A stretch of 64,000 nt of DNA, from positions 180,732 to 244,731 of the forward strand of contig NW_020170383.1 of assembly GCF_000524195.1 (NCBI RefSeq). The letters run 5' to 3'. Positions 62,101-64,000 of this stretch are shown here, piece after piece. The notes below the pieces were generated by a model that was given only the letters and a program-made list of their open reading frames with translations, was not told the origin of the DNA and did not search any database. The DNA is from Echinococcus granulosus. Taxonomy: Eukaryota; Platyhelminthes; Cestoda; Cyclophyllidea; Taeniidae. The stretch's first letter is position 1. Every line of letters starts with the position of its first letter. The translations under genes were made by a program, and so were the position numbers.

Positions 62101-64000
62101 CTTTTTCTTCGAGAATGCCTATCTGGACTTCTTTTCACACCAACTCTGCTTTAGAAATGCTTACCTATTGCCGCTTTGCTGAAGCTTTGCTTTTGTTTGC
62201 CCTTGGATAACTGGGAATTCAATCTCTAATGTTTGTGAATTTGAGCCTCTTGAAGTGTCGCATGCTTATCGCATTCAATTAACTGAGTCTTCCATTTAGA
62301 TCTTTTCGTTGACCTACTGGGTTCAGAAAGCCTTTCAAAATTTGCCTACATTCGCTCCATTTTTCTGTCTGTTTCAAACTCTCACGTTCGTGGTTCAATG
62401 TTCGCGTTGTGGTCATCGCTCCTCTCATGCATTCTGCTTCCAACACGGGTGTGGTGATTCGCATCCTTCTTCCGTGGCGTTTCGTATTTACACCATTCCC
62501 ACTTTATCACTGAAATTCCATTAGTGAGATGAAATTGTGCTCTTCCGTACTTTCGTGTCTTGTTTTTTTTCTTGCTTTGCACACATTAACGCCGTGTGCG
62601 ATGGTAGCTCTCATCTCTACGCGATTCACCACGTCTCCTTCCACTTTCTGCTTATAATTTCGCGATTTTGCAGGCATGTGTGTGCGTTTGAGTTCACCCA
62701 CTTTGTTAAAAGCAATTGCTACGGTTTAATTACTACACGTAAGCTGGCGCCATCTACTTCCCCGTGCCTTGTTTGCGCAGCCTCCTTGGTTTTGGAGTTG
62801 TGCGGTTCTTCCCTCTAAACTGATGTGTAAGGGGAAGTTTTGGACCATGACAGCTGAGTATTAGGCTGTCACCTAGTCCCATTTCACTGACCCACTGCAG
62901 GTCTGCTTTCGAGCTTACGAATCGCGAATTATAAGGTTTAGTGACTACCTAATCCCCGCTCTATTAGCCAGCCTCCAACGTTAAACTGGACTATTAATGA
63001 GTTTTTTTTATCAGATCATTCATTTTTCTGTCCTCTTTAGCCCTCTGAACCAGACGACCTTGTTCTCATTTGCTACACAAGCGGCACTACTGGTACGCTA
63101 AGAATTTTCTTTATTAGCTTAATCATGGGGTTGTTTGTGTAATGTTACTGAAAGCCCTGTCCGATGAGCGCAGTAGTTCCTAGTTGTGTGCACATCCAAT
63201 AATATTATTTCACTTGCTTACTGTGTGTGTTCTCCCGTTCAAATATCTTACCATAGAAACTTTGTTGCGGCTTTATGGGATTAAAATTGATGCATCATCT
63301 CTTCCTTTCAATTTTAGGCGTTCCAAAAGGTGTAATGGCTACCAATCGAATGATGTTGGCAAGCCTAAACAACAATATTCTTAACTGTGGTAGAGATGTA
63401 AGTCTTATTAAGCCTTCTAGAATATGAAAAGTGTCTCTTTCTTTTCCCCGTTGTCTTCATCATTTTTGGGCTTTTATGAAATGGCAAATTCTTATCCAAT
63501 TGTTCGATGAGCTGGATGCCTGGCTTGATTTCATTTCGATGCTTATCCGAAGAAAATTGGCGAAGCTTATGAATGTGTTAATGTTTTGAATTTGTTCACA
63601 TCTACCCATTTAACTTTCTTTGCTGCCATCCAGCCTATGGGTGGTCACAAAAAGAAGCACTGAAAGCTTATGGAGTAACCAAATCTATCCATTTCTATTG
63701 TCCCACTTTGAGAATAATTTCTGTGCTGCATTTTTACCCGGTTCGTGAATATTTTTCCACATTGTGATTCATCAGTGTGTCTTTAATCGTAGATCAGGAA
63801 GCGTGTGTGTGTATGGGTGCATTTTTAGTATGGGCGTTTGAGTGTACTTTCCCCTGCAATTTTAATTCGCCTTGTCAATTCTGGAAAAAACAAAATTATC
63901 ACTACATAATGCCAGTGGTTCTGGGCTATCGGGGTGTATAAAGTTGCCCACTGATTTTGGTCCTTCTCGATAGCGCTTGGTCTACCCCTTACCGAAATAA
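59197..64000 (+). CDS. ACSL: Long-chain-fatty-acid--CoA ligase (ACSL1/5/6 type), N-terminal half, runs off the window
   Basis: The enzyme activates long-chain fatty acids to acyl-CoA via an acyl-adenylate at ER or mitochondrial membranes. Visible exons: 59190-59265 (ATG at 59197), 59334-59442, 59562-59734, 59923-60022, 60243-60418, 60498-60530, 63041-63092 and 63318-63397; all junctions are GT-AG with matching phases (0, 1, 0, 1, 0, 0, 1, 0). Diagnostic sequence: GIYGKNRPEWFISEYACFSY (family GxFAQNRPEWxxxExACxxY), VPLFDTFGEEAL (family VPLYDTLG), and the AMP-binding P-loop YTSGTTGVPKG split across the last two exons. This is about 228 residues; the family has about 690, so adenylation and C-terminal domains lie right of the window. 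The usual N-terminal membrane anchor is not seen after the chosen ATG, so a further 5' exon may exist. A strong acceptor (tgttttctattttag) lies 7 bases before the ATG. The 33-nt exon is unusually short. Confidence 0.9.
61175..61189 (+). repeat. (TGTC)n simple repeat
   Basis: About four tandem TGTC units in the 2.5 kb ACSL intron between the exons ending at 60530 and starting at 63041. Confidence 0.8.
61761..61771 (+). repeat. Poly-C run
   Basis: Eleven consecutive cytosines in the same ACSL intron, a likely site of length variation or sequencing error. Confidence 0.9.

Noticed and set aside
1..64000. CRISPR arrays, operons, ribosome-binding sites, rRNA genes
   Set aside because: The window is intron-rich eukaryotic DNA, and no such structures are visible.

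Overview
The window is eukaryotic nuclear DNA from a draft assembly, with two gaps of exactly 100 N (15652-15751 and 58579-58678). Genes are split by GT-AG introns of about 80 bp to 5 kb, and base composition is moderately AT-rich. Gene content, intron structure and AG splice-acceptor-like sites only 4-12 nt upstream of the predicted start codons fit a flatworm (Platyhelminthes, tapeworm or fluke). That is an inference; species and class cannot be fixed from the sequence. All gene models below were built by hand from reading frames, splice dinucleotides and exon phase.

Layout from left to right. (1) 926-4525 (+): the C-terminal four exons of the tRNA m1A58 methyltransferase catalytic subunit TRMT61A; upstream exons lie off the window. 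(2) 6069-9548 (+): a complete three-exon short-chain dehydrogenase of the retinol-dehydrogenase type that has lost several cofactor-binding and catalytic residues and looks like a pseudoenzyme. (3) 10792-30585 (-): a complete eight-exon P4-ATPase lipid flippase of the ATP11 (class VI) type. (4) 32339-41361 (+): a second complete ATP11-type flippase with seven exons, head-to-head with the first across a 1.75 kb spacer. Three internal exons have identical lengths in the two genes (87, 192 and 231 nt) and all six shared introns sit at the same place, so they are an old inverted duplication. (5) 42419-53675 (-): an unrecognised multi-exon gene or gene pair encoding a hydrophilic Ser/Lys/Glu-rich, probably disordered protein. 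Its 3' half is an array of duplicated exons with a period near 1.3 kb, and exon phases alternate so that several splice forms stay in frame. (6) 59197-63397 (+, continuing off the window): the N-terminal half of a long-chain acyl-CoA synthetase (ACSL1/5/6 type) up to the ATP-binding signature.

Functionally there are two phospholipid flippases, one acyl-CoA synthetase and one degenerate membrane SDR, all linked to membrane lipid handling, plus a tRNA-modifying enzyme. Co-regulation is not shown by the sequence; the short shared 5' spacer of the flippase pair is the only arrangement that suggests it. Spacers and introns hold diverged interspersed repeats, a recurrent 16-bp palindrome related to GTCACATATTTGTGAC, and simple repeats. 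I see no tRNA or rRNA gene I can defend, no CRISPR array and no recognisable intact transposon.
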